DNA from: Lingula anatina
Taxonomy: Eukaryota; Brachiopoda; Lingulata; Lingulida; Lingulidae
DNA length: 64,000 nucleotides
Direction of reading: 5' to 3'
Assembly: GCF_001039355.2 (NCBI RefSeq)
Contig: NW_019776126.1
Location: forward strand, 43,526 to 107,525
Numbering within the stretch: the stretch's first letter is position 1; each line of letters starts with the position of its first letter. The notes below the pieces were generated by a model. The model worked only from the letters and a program-made list of their open reading frames with translations. It had not been told where the DNA came from and searched no databases. Below, piece after piece: positions 24,640 to 37,900 of this stretch. The translations under genes were made by a program, and so were the position numbers.

Positions 24640-24979
24640 GTTTTCGGTATGCCTAATAGTCTATTAGTTTCGAATAAATTATATCCCTATTGTGTTTCTG
24701 TTTCATCCCAACTAACAATATTTGTCAAGAAAAAATTCTGTGTATTGATTTACTTTTAAAAATGGCTAATTTTGTACAAATAAGAAATATAAAATGGACA
24801 TGCATTTCTACGAATCTTTTATCATAAAATTGTTGAGCTCTACTTCGAGAGGCCCATCTGACAACTCACCAACTTACGGGCCGGAATTTTACCTCAAAAG
24901 TGCGTTAATTGACTGGAATATATCATTCAAGATCAAAGATTCATATTCGTAGGAACAAGAATATAGGGCTTTCGCAGTC
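24640..24979. promoter_or_regulatory. Probable bidirectional promoter interval of TAF2 and ARFGAP1
   Basis: The conserved parts of the two genes diverge, with ARFGAP1 starting at 24980 on plus and TAF2 running leftward. The interval 23.7-25.0 kb is richer in CG dinucleotides than its surroundings by eye. I see no TATA box at a defining position. The exact promoter limits depend on the uncertain TAF2 first exon. Confidence 0.4.
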
Positions 24980-26264
24980 ATGGCAAGTCCTCGTACTAGA
25001 AGAGTGCTGAAAGAACTCAAAACAATTGACAATAACGTAAGTTATCTTCGCTGTCATATGCTCCCGTAGCCTCTGGCACTATGGCACCCCAGTGAGACTA
25101 TAGTGTGTGCTCTCCATGCAGTGGTCACTTCTTATCTGATCACAATGTGAATGTTGTTATAGGAACGGTCACCTCAGTTCCAGCTTATGATGACAGTTTA
25201 GACAGCATTTTGATCGTGAAATTTAGTTACTAGTAACTGACCAAAAAAGAAAGTCGTATTTTGTGGCCCAGAGGCAAATGACTAAAACATTTTAGAAAAT
25301 TTAGAACTAAAGTTTTAAAAAATCAGAAGAGGAAGATGGGGAATTCATATTTTGAGCCATGTGGTACGGAAGAAATGATGAATATAACAGCACTTGTCTT
25401 GAAGTACTGTAATAACCTCCTTTCCATTCATTTTATTTTACATTTTAAATTTTTATTAAAATAGGACTAAATACAGTTAATGTTAAACAAAAGAATCATA
25501 TATGATCATGTACTGAAGTTATATAATCTAAATTTGTTGTAGTTTTCCTATTCTGTGCTATTGTGTGTTGTTCTACAGTACAACTTCATAGTTCTACGCC
25601 TTTGCTACATGTCCTGTGCCCAGTATCTGACTATGTATGACTAAAGAATGGAGAAAGATTGTATATAGGCTATAACATATTGCACTAGATAAAAACTTCT
25701 TACTCTGGTTTATTTGTTGAACAGACATATAACAGATATATTACATTAATGATCGCTGTTAATATAGAATGATGAATCTCTATTCCTGTTCACTTTCAGT
25801 TTTGCTTTGAATGTGGGACTAATAATCCCCAGTGGGTTAGTGTAACGTATGGTATATGGATATGTCTGGAATGCTCGGGAAAACACAGAGGCTTGGGAGT
25901 CCACCTCAGGTAAGTTATTTTTACAAAGTACACTGAATATAAATCTCTATGTGTGTGATTAATGTGTGGGCTGTATCTCCCACATTTTGTTTTGCCGAAG
26001 CTAATTAACTTTGAAGTCATTCTCTGGATGTTGTAAAAAGATTTATATTGTGTATAAATAACAATATAAGGTGCCCTGTTCTTTGGCTTCAGTTTTGTTC
26101 GCTCAGTTACTATGGACAAATGGAAAGATATTGAGCTTGAAAAAATGAAAGTTGGAGGAAATCGAAAGGCAAAAGAATTTTTCAAGTCCCAGCCAGATTA
26201 CAAAGAAAACTGGAGCTTACAAGAAAAATATAACAGCAAATGTGCAGCACTGTATAGAGATAAG
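24980..26264 (+). CDS. ARFGAP1: ARFGAP1 exons 1-3, ArfGAP catalytic domain
   Basis: Exon 1 (24980-25036) gives [19 protein letters not shown]. Exon 2 (25800-25909) gives the zinc finger: CFEC, 16 residues including [13 protein letters not shown], then [16 protein letters not shown] with the catalytic Arg. Exon 3 (26093-26264) gives [22 protein letters not shown] and [18 protein letters not shown]. All catalytic and zinc residues are intact, so the GAP activity should be functional. Splice sites are GT-AG. Confidence 0.95.
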
Positions 26265-27833
26265 GTTTGTATATGTGGTATTTTGAATAGATTTTGATTC
26301 TGTGAAAGAAGAGATTCTGTGAAACTATAATTTATAAATAAGGTACATATTTTGTTTCAAATTATTGGCCATATTCTTTCCTGAGATTCCTGTAAGGAAA
26401 ATGATTTGTTTGATTGGACTAAATATGCGTTTGAAGTCAAACTTTTTACCACAAAAGCTGACCAAATGCCACCGTATAGTTCCATATAGTATAACTTATA
26501 AAAATATCAAAAAATATTGTTTCATACTACCCTTAAAAGTAAATTTGAGCAGATGTTTCTGCTTGCTTTCTTGCTGCATAAAAATAGGGCAGATATTAAG
26601 TAGATCAAATTTACGACCAAAAATTTGAAGAAGGTGCAGTTTAAAGCTCTTTTATGGCTAATCGAGTGATTAATTGGTTTATCCCTCGGCATGTCAACTA
26701 TATTTGAGTCTTATAAGGCCGCATTCAGAACAGTGGACTAACTAGTCAACGGGTCAGATATGCCCGACCCACTAAAAGTGACTTGAATACTTTCCCATGG
26801 GGAATGTATTCAGTGTCTTTTAGCAGATTAGATGGCAAGGTTTTTAGTCAGTCGCCACTCTAAGTGAAATTAACCTCTAACCTTTTATTTCAAATGAAAA
26901 TCTTTAAATTGTGAAATCACTTAATACCTTTAACTTCAGATCCTGACTGAGGCCTCAGGCAAGCCATGGTCTGAAGCAACTTCCTCGGCCAAGAATTACG
27001 TTCCCTCCATGCCCCGTAACTTCAGCACTGGCAGCCTGCCTGCTGGTTCAGGAGGGAGCCGCAGTGGGTCCTCCTCCAACTTGCCCAGGACAGGGAGTTA
27101 CAATCTCAGCAGTAATCAGGGGTACCAGTCTCAGCAGGATGATATGGAAGCGTGGTTGAACAGGTGAAATATTGCACTCATTTTAATTTATATAAACTGC
27201 AGGTCTGTGGCGGGGGGTGGGGGGAGGGATTACAATGAGCTGCCCTATTTGCTGGGAAAAGGTCCACCGTGAGTAAAATGTGATTGAGGTACATGAAGTT
27301 TTCGTGGAAAAATGTCCAATTTTTTGGAAAAAGACCCCCCTCCTTGAAATGGCTGAACTGTAGAGCACTTAACACCAATAGAATTGTCTTGTTTTTTTCA
27401 TATAAAGTAATATTAATTTTGTTATCCACATTGAAATCAGTATATAAGAAAGACTATGAATGTTTTCATATTCAATTCTCAAAAAATTATTATTATAATT
27501 ATTTTATTTTTATTATATCATAGTTTGTATTGATATTTCATAAGTCTTTTCATTCAGTTTTGATGTTAGTACTTATGTGCACATAGAAAAGGCTTCAGTG
27601 GCTTGCTGTATTCTTATTTGGTGATGTGTACAACATTATGATGGTATTTGTATTTCAGTGAATCAGTGGTCAAACAGAAGGAAGATTTTTTCAGCAGGAA
27701 GTTAGATGAAAATGCCAGCAGGCCAGAGTAAGTAATAAGAGGAAGGATTTCCAAGACCATATGTTATGATAATGTTGATAAAAGTTCATATCAGTCTTTA
27801 CAGTGTTAATTTTTTTTTGTGTGCGTGCATGTG

Positions 27834-27892
<59 letters not shown>

Positions 27893-30800
27893 TCTAAATT
27901 TCCAGTGAAACTTAAACCATGCATACATGTTCCAACAATTTTATATATTTTTGATAGATTAGATAATAAGTACATTTTTAATTGTATATATAAGCACATT
28001 CTTAAAAGAGCTGTGTTATCTGCCCAGAATTTACTTCCTGTGGCATACCTGAAAAATGAAGCCCCTTCAATTAATTTCTTTGCAGTAATCTCCCACCAAG
28101 TCAAGGTGGCAGGTATGTAGGATTTGGCTCGACTCCCAACCCGCCCAAAAGAGATGAGGACTTCATGGCATCTTTGTCATCGGTAAGTAATATTGACTCC
28201 AGGGAGTATTTTTCTGCATTTAGTTCATCCAGTCTTTCAAAATCATGATAAGTTTCTGTGGTGACATTGTCTAGTGTTTCATATCCAGCAGTGAATTTTG
28301 TCAGTTGTGTTTTGCACTCAGAGTTACAGTTTCTCAAACTATTAGGGCTAAAGTGAATCATTACCACTCATATGTTTCATGCAAGACACTGAGCTTACCC
28401 ATTGTTTGAAATTACTATTATTGTAACTTTGAAAACAACACACTTATGTTGAATGCATCTTATTTCTCATGCTCAACAGAGTTAATATTTAAACCCAATA
28501 ATAAAGACATAATTACCTGTAGAATCAATGCATGTCTGGCAGTACAAAGGGCAGTAGTAGCCTTTGCTGATAATACAGTATTTACTCCTCACTTTCCAAA
28601 TTTATATAAATAAGAAGTTTTCTCATAAAAAACACTAAAATGATTTGGATACAGTGTAAAACAAAGAAAAAAGAGAGATTTTTTTTTCACTGTTGCACCA
28701 TCTGGAACACACAATTTTTGTGGTAATCGCACAACAACATCGCTCGTTAACCCTTATCTTTGCATGAGTCTGAAGGATCCAGAATTCACCGTAGATTGGA
28801 ATTCAAGGTGTGTATCAGTACGCACTTTGAAGTATGAGACACGGCACCCTCTTGCCTGGTATGAATGCCTTGCTGATACTTCAAAATGTGTACTGATACA
28901 CACCTTGAAAACTGGTAGAGTGATCCGATCTACAGTGAATTCTGGATCCTTCCATCCTGTGTCTGGTAGTTGGGATGGCATGAAGACTGATGCGTATAGG
29001 CTTGTGACTGCATTGAAAGGGATTGTGAAGCTGAGTGAGGGCTTCCCAACTACCACAATTACTAGTTTGTGTGGCATACAGTGTAAAAAGCATTGGTGAA
29101 GGTAGTCAAGGAGTTCTTAAAGATATGAAGATATGATAAATAATTTGCTACAAAATTATTAAGGTGTTCCTTACATAATAGGTAATAATATTATATCTTA
29201 CAATATGTGATTATAGTAAATCCACGTAATACTGTCATACATACTGGTGTGGTGTTATCCGTTTGTATTAATACATTCAGAATCAGCAACATGCTTATGA
29301 GCAAATGATTACTTCTCACAAGTAATACAATATTATCATGTGGTTTGTCCAGTGCTTCACTAAACAATCTAATAATCTTTATATATTTTCTAGTTTTGAA
29401 ACCATATTTTATAGCTACAATAAGAAGTGATTATTTTTAAACAGTCTAAAATTGCTTATAACCAAAATTAATTATATAACCTATAATGATAAAAAGATGT
29501 TGTCAAAATGATAAATGTGTCTTACTTGAATCCCAAAGAAATTCCAAAGGATTCCAAAGCACATGCATGTTACCATGCCAAATTTAATTATTAATAAGTG
29601 CATCAACTGTTTTGCCTGAGTCAGATAAAGAATAGCGCTTTATTAGTGGAAGTCTGGTGTCCTTACAGGATAGATTGGCTGCCTGTAAATTGAGTGTCAG
29701 TCCAGTGACATTAATATTCTAATAACTCACTTTGCAATATAGCAAATGTTATATAATTTCCCAGACTTGGCAGACACAATCAGGCCTGATGAAGGAAATT
29801 TTCCTCACATTAGGCCAAGATTATATTAGGTACTAGTAGAACACTGTGTTCTCAAACTTAGACAATAATATTGATCCTTTATGTGATGGAAATTTATTTT
29901 GACACTTGCAAACTGCTTTTGTTTCAACAAGCATAGTGAGTTCGAGCTTTGTTAAGAGAAAAGTAGGGAGGTTATGCTTCATAGAATTATAGAAATCAAA
30001 ATCATTTGATCATGTTACCATCTAATTAAGCCTAAGAGTGTGGGTGTACATTACTAATGAGATCTGTTGGAACAAAAAGTTGATTTTTGCATTGAAACTG
30101 ATCCAGCTTGTCTAATATGATATATTGTTGTCAGTGTCATCCACTTTTGTATTGCTTAACAAGTGCTTAATCAGCACTTATATTATGTGCTCTTTTACTA
30201 ATATTATGGTTCTTCAAACAATTATTCAAGATGGATGCCTCAAATCTATCTGTGTTTCTTGATAATATAGGTGCATGGAATTAATTGATCTTTCTAATAA
30301 CGATACTTGTACTAATAAATAAATGTAAGTCATCATTTCGGCTCTGAGAATTGTTCAAGTGTTATGGGTCTCTTCCTCTACCCAGTTGTTATCAAGCTAA
30401 AAAGCTTAAAAGGCAAGTAGAAGTCAATCTCTTCCCCCACATCTGCATCATAGGATACATGATTGAAAGTCTGTATAAAATGTACGGTTAATACATTAAG
30501 TAAAAAAGGTTGTTTTTTATGCACAGACTTAGATATATAATGTATCTTTATATATGAGGCAGTGAATGCCTCTGTAACAATTGTTGGATAACACAAATAA
30601 TAGTTTATTACATTATGATCTTCTTATGTTGTCACTTCATTGTTTGTATAAATCAATGATTCTTTCAGAATAACAAAGTATACATTGATCTGTTGGTCTT
30701 TTTATCTGTTAAAATCCTACTGTAATTTTATGATTCTGTCCCCAAGAAAAATAAAACCAGTCTGGCTGTCAAATGATATGACATTGAATATATATATCTT

Positions 30801-33800
30801 AAATATGACTTCAGCTGTTTTATTATCTAGAATAGGCCCTATAAATCATGTCCCTACTTCTCACAGTTTCTGTGTTAAGAAACAAGATTGATTACTGTCC
30901 ATGTGTCTTTCAGTTATGAGTGGGACATGTATGCTCAAATTGATTAACTTTAAATGCAGGTGGCAGTAGCAGTGTCTCCTGTTTGCTATTGCTGAGAACT
31001 GTCTGCCCACATCTTTTAATCTGTCTAGCTCATATCCCAGTAATAATGACAAGTGATGATGGATTAATAGATTTCATTTTGATAAATCATTGTCCATCTT
31101 ATTTCTTATCAAATGCAGTTTATTATTACCATTCCTGTACTGAATTTTGCATCCTAAAGAGGGTGATATTGGGTTTGGTGGTTTTGGGTTTGAACTTAGA
31201 AATATAAAAGATAGTAAAAAATGGTGTTTAAACATATTACCTCACATCTGTGGAATAAGATTAAAGTTCGGCTGTCAAGCTACGTAGAAATCCATTTATA
31301 TTCATGTCACATTCCTTGAAAGAAGACTGGAAAGTGTTCGATCCAATAGTGCGAAGGTGAACTATGTACTTTCTATAAAGTCAGCTGCTCGTTCTTTATC
31401 TAGAATAACCATACTGGAGGCAGACATGTTTAGCAGAGCAATTACAATATGTTTACATAGATAAAATGTTCCAACATTGAGTAAGTACACGACATGTTTT
31501 TAGCTTTTAGATTTAAACAGTAGAAAGAGAGATATAAAGCAGCAGCATTAGAAAATCTTGATAATGTCCTCTGCAGAGGTACATTTTTCTCTTGGGTTGT
31601 ATGGCGCCAGCTTCAGTTAAACACTGGCTGGTTTCCATTGAACTCTGCCAATAAGCCTCCACTAATTGTATTTCTCTGTACATGGAAGGCTGTAATATAC
31701 CTTCCACACACTTAGTCATTAAAATATGACAGCCCATCTGCTGCAGATTTTGCGTTATTACCACACAGATTGATGTATTTCTTTTATGAAGTAGCCATTA
31801 AAATAATGAAGTGCGGTGAATTCAGTATCAGTCCACAAAAGATGAAAATATCTGAGCACTAAAGGTAACTGTGTGATGTAGACAATTGCTGGTAGAATTA
31901 TGAAAGGTCATCATCTTTGATACAAGACGAGTCATCTCGGCCTGAAAAGATCTGCCTAGCTGTTTACCTAGTGCAATACTTTGAATATGGCACTGGTCAT
32001 CATTGAAATAATGATTGCTGGCATAGCAGAAGAGAAATGACACAATGTATTGATTTATATTCTTGCAGGGTTGGGCATCTTTCACTCTTGGTGCATCCAA
32101 GTTTGCTGCCTCTGCGTCAGAAAAGGTGAGTGTTGTATACCAGACTTGTGTGGGATGGATACATATGGCGGTGTGATTTTGACGTGTAAAAGATTAAGTG
32201 GATTTTAAGGGGAATATGAGACTCTTAATGAAAATTCTATAAAGACTTCGAAAATTGTCCACTTTTATTACTAGCACTCAGTGAATATCAGCAAAACTCT
32301 GTTCTAACTTTTTATGAAAGTGAATTAATACAGTAAAGATATATTTTGCCTGCTTAAATAAGTAGACATTTTAGCTACTTAATAGTTTGTAATGTGATCA
32401 TTTAATAACTTTAATTTCAGCAGTGCTTTTACATTTTCATGTTTCCTTTAACAGGAATAATACAATATATTTCTCTCTGCCAATATTTATTAATAGCAAT
32501 TTTTTGCCTTCATATTGTTTTCTGATGAGTTTTTTTTTTTCTTTTTTTATAATTGCTCAGAAAGAGGGTATGTGCTAGTATTCAACCAAATTGCCCCACT
32601 GTGGTTTATTCTTTAGCTTCTTTCTTTATCATTTTGATGAATGATGCTCTTCTAACTGTTAGGTTCACTAAAATAGACCCCACAGTGCACATTTATATGC
32701 CCACTTCTCTGCCTCAGTCACAGATATTAGATTTCAATAGAGTTAGTTCAGCAGATAAATGGTGACTGAAAAAAAGACCCGTGTATCCTTTTCACCTTGC
32801 TTAACATGTAAAAGGTATCACATGTCCCACATATAGTAAAATTGGTATTTTGTAGGGGGTAAGGAATAGTAGGTAACACCCCCATTGAGTAAAGAATGAT
32901 GTAATCTAATCTACCCTGGAAAGTTTATCACTGAAAAGATGGTCTACACTTTATCTGCAGATCAACAATCAACGCAGCTGTGGGAGGAAGGAAAGAAAAT
33001 CATATTTTATAACACATCAAACATCTTTTAGTTTCATAAATGATGTGATTGAATTTAGCTTATCAATGATTCAGTCCTAACTTGAGCTACGGTGACTCAT
33101 ATCTTGTCTGAAGAACAGGTACACTGAAAGACGGCAGGTATATTTTTTTTCTTAATCTTCACAATTATTTAGGCTAACTGGTGCAGTCTTTACTAACTGC
33201 AGGCTGATAAGTCTGATGCCAGGTGCTTAGTAGGATAAGTATGTGGCTTATTTGTGTGATTGTGCATACAAGTGTTGGTTTACGTCATTGCAGTGATGAA
33301 AATGTTCAGGTGACGAAAATGAGCTCTGTCATTTAGTTTCATAATTTATACACAGTGTCTGATAAAATGTCAACTGTTCCTGAAATCTTTTCTTTCTTTT
33401 GAAAAATGTGTGCATGTAAGATTTCAGCTAGTCTTGCCAAAGACTGTTACTCTCAATATGGATTTGGTGTCAAATGTTGACATTTCTAATAGATACGTAA
33501 CTGCACCACTGATTATACTTATTCTCAAAGTTTCTGTGTAATTCATGCCCCAGTTTCCAGTACCATGAAAACACCAACATCGGAAGGTACATCATTGGTT
33601 TTCTGCTTGTTTTAGCAAAATGTCACTTCAATTTGCTACCTAATAAATTTGCATTGGAGACAATCCAGGGCAAAATTGATTCTAAGATGGCTTGACATTT
33701 AGCAAAGGTGCCAGTGCAGTTTTATTAGGTTGAAACTGTTAGATAAAGCTTATATAATAAAGGTGTGTTAGCCAGGAGTTATATGTGCCAGATGTGAAGT

Positions 33801-34900
33801 GCATTACTGAAATGACATTCTACAGTGGAAGTTAAGTCTATTATTTATGAAGGACTCAAAATCTAAGCATACTCAGTAGCTTTCACCTCTGAGTACATTA
33901 TCATATCATCAAGTCCTACAGTGTGTACCCCCTTGACAAGGATATGCAATATGTTTGGATCATGATCATGCAGGGTACATATTTGCAGAAAAAAAATTCT
34001 CTCCCCCCCCCCTCAAGGCCCCTCTTCTTTCAAAAGGAAGTTCAGGAAAGTATGGTAGAATACATTTATCCATCTGTTATTTGAAAGTAGAGCTCTTTCT
34101 CCACCCATCTCTCCATCATTGCTGTAATGGATGCTGTCAGTTCTGAATTTTATGCCCATCTTGATTTTTTCTCACTTTAACACTTTGCCAAGGAGGTTAT
34201 GTTTTCACCCATTTGTTTTTTTAATCATTTTATGTTTTTTTTTAACAAAGTTTTAAAGATCTTGTTTTTGATACCCAAGCATTTCATGCTTTTGGCAATC
34301 TCTTTAATAATAGTGTTCAAACAATCTTTTACAATCTCTTTCAATCGTGTTCAAACAATTCATTACAGTCTTTGTGGGTGATCCTGTATTCATTAAAAAA
34401 AATTTCTTATATCTGAATGACTCAAGACATAATTAGGCCTGAAATTTCATACACCCAACGACAAAAAAAGCCTGACATATTTTTGTGTGACCATTAAGGC
34501 ATTTCCATGGAAATGCATGTCAATGATTTTTTTTGCCATTTCAGTTTGAACTGACCAATGTGGAAGGCAGACAATGATAATACAATGATAGTGCTAAGCT
34601 AAGTTTGCCATCATGTCCATGTTATGTGGTTATTGTGTTCTGAATTTTATGGCAGCTGTTCCTGTTTTTAAAGTCCAATCCATGTCCTGTGCCCCATTTC
34701 CACTTATGCAACTAGAATATCAATAGAATTGGTTCTGTTTTTAAGGAAGGTTAAGTACAAAAGGCTCCTTTCAAGCAGCTGGCACAAATTATCAATGTGT
34801 CCCATGTTTTGTGTAGTATTTCAGGTATGAGTGAGGGAGATTGCTGGCTAGGACAGGTGCACACCCTCCCAAGGTCTGTAATGCGGCTGTTGCAAGGCAG

Positions 34901-34990
<90 letters not shown>

Positions 34991-37900
34991 ATGTGAGGCA
35001 TGAGAGTACATTCCCCCCGTGTCACAGTGTTATGTTATATGGCCTGAAGTACTTATAGGATTTTCAGTTCTTGCACTTTTAATTTCATGAATGTTTATTT
35101 CCAGGCGAGTCAACTGGCAAGCACAGCAGGACAGAAGACTAAAGAATTGGGTTCATCACTGAATGAAACTATTGTAAAACCTACCAGGAACAAGGTATGT
35201 ATAACTAGAGTTCTTGTTGTTTGCCCAAAGTATTTTCCCTAATGAGGGCAATTTTCTGGGAAAAAGTAACGAGAGGGAATGTAATACTGTCTCTGTATGT
35301 TTGAAAGGAAACTATTTCTGGTTTACTGCCTATTTTCATCCATTTTCAAGGGATAACGAGAGTTCAAGTCATTTAAGATGAATTTAATTAAACAAAGAAT
35401 GGTTAATTTATATTTTTTTACTTTATGAAAATATGACCTTATTCAATTCGGCAGCCTGCTTACACATAACAGCTTATTCAAGTTCACACAGCAGGGATTC
35501 TAGAGGAATAAGCTTTTCACAGAAACTAGCTATGGCTGAATACCCAACTGCTGCTGGCAAATAAAGCTATCTTTCCTATTTACCAATTTACCTTCAACCT
35601 TCAGATGGATATTGACTGAATAGCCTTTTAACTTCAGGCCAAGCTTTCAAGGAATTATTTAGATTGTTTATTGGTCCTATTTCACTCTTACTGGCACTCC
35701 TAATTTTCAACTTATAAATGGTGGTAGCTTTGGTAATAGAGATGTTTAAATGCATAACATCCTCCAGTGGTTATTTACAATTAGAAGAGAATGAATTGTT
35801 TTCATAGTATTCTAAAAAACATTCTAAAATGTAGAGGAGTGATATGAAAATACGGCTTATTTTGTGAACAGAAATCACCTCTTTACAGACATGTTTTATA
35901 TGATTCTGCTCGAAACAAAACAAGTTATCTTATAGTAGTAAGGTTATTTAGTACAAGCTGGAATTTTTTCACTATTAACGTACAGCCAAAACTTGTGAGG
36001 GACCCTCATCAAGTCAGTCTGATAAAGGCCTCTGACGGGTTTGGAGTAAGCTAACTGTGAGAAAATTATCAGTTTTTGCTAAATAGCCTTTAATAATCCA
36101 ACTATCAAGCAAATTAACATTTTGATCAAAACAAGTATGTTTTGGATGTTTTTGAGAAAGTGTAAATAACATAACCAGAAGGTATTAGTAAAAGGCAGGT
36201 GCAGGTAGAATATTCAAGGTCAAGGTCTACTTCTCAAATCACATTATTTGTTTTTACTTTATTAAGCGCACAGACATGGTGGTCTGGGCTGGTTAAAAAA
36301 ATCAAAGGACTGAAGGATGTCCTGCACTTTTAGAACAATATTTCAGTCTGCTTCAGTTCCAACTAAACCCATTATGTTCTACTTTAATAGAGAAACTAGT
36401 GGTCGGAAACATTAGCCATTTCTTTCATGTAATAAAACATGCAGAGCATTTGATCCAAGGTATCTACCACAAATGTACCTTTCAAATGTCGACCAATTTT
36501 AGTTTACAGTTTTTATGTGAAACTAGCCCCATGGGGACATTTTTAGATTTTTTTTTAGTCTTTTTGATATTAGGTACTTCAGGTTTAGCCCAGAATCTTT
36601 TTTTTAATCAAATACAGGTAAAAAGAAGTAATATGGTTGTGGGAGTAAGTATCATGATTAGAATTTTAAGTAGTGTTGTTTCTAGACAAAATGAACCAGA
36701 TTGATACACATTATTGCCATAAATCCATGTAATAATGGTATCTTTCCTTTTAACATTCTAAATACTAGGGGATCTATGGTTGGGTAAGGAAGTTGAAAAC
36801 TTTCTTTGAAATATGTTTACAGTTATTCACCCTGTTACTTTGTGGCTTAATTTTGTTGTTGGTGTATCTTTTTGCATTATTGCTTTGACCTTTAATTGAG
36901 TTTTGGGAGTATTAAGTGTCTGTTCCTGTTTTAATGTACTACTAGTACCAGTGGTATAGCCAATGGATCATTCCACAGAATTTTCTCAATGGTGAGATAT
37001 CCACTGAGTCAGTAGATTTCTCCAATTTTTTTTCTTTCCCACATAAATAATATAAATAACAATATAAAGGAAGAAAAAATTTGCAAGATTTATTTATACA
37101 CACACATCTGTTAACATATAAAAAAATAATTGACAAAATGATTTTTTTTTTGTGTGTGTGTGTGTGTGTAATATTATGACAGAAATATGTGGAATGGCCC
37201 AAACTGAAAAACAAGAAAGTACTTCAAAATTCAAAGTCATGCCTCCTCTACACAAGGTATTTGGCAAGTAATTACATGTTTTGATTAAAAAAAACTATTG
37301 AATATTTGATAGGTTTTGGGTTCACAACTAGCATAGTCCTATCATGCCTACACAGAAAATTATTTTAATTTATTAAAGCTTAAAAACTCATTAAGCAATA
37401 TTTTTTCTCAGAAATATTTTTTCTTATGGCCATGTTTTGATTTAACTGTACCTGGGGGGTTTTTGTTGTTGCATACAACCCCTTTTCAATATTTGAAGAG
37501 TTTATGCATTTCTGATTCTCACATTTAATTGCGTATTCAAAAGGTATTTACAAGTGTGCGTGAGCCATATTGCACTGCATTGTGGCACAGTTTTTCAATA
37601 ATAACAACAAAGTGAGATAAAGAAAAGCTTTTCTGCTTTACAGCTGTCATTCAATCAGTACAAGTGTTGCCAACACTCTGTGTGAGTTAGTTCAAAGGTG
37701 CATTTTTAAAAGTTTCTTCTTAAGTTGTAGACTGAGTAGTGTACTTGTGCATGCTTTCTGTGTGTAGGTGTCTGATGGTCATTTGTTGGACAATGTATCT
37801 TCATCTGTAGGCAACTTTGCCACAAAGGTGAGTACGCTACTTGTTACGTGGGTACAAAAACAGAATAATTGGCTCAGTGAAGCAAACCAGATAATATACA

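Noticed and set aside
28754..29099. Overlapping frames of about 110 codons on both strands
   Set aside because: Palindromic foldback element; mirrored open frames follow from the inverted arms and show no domain.
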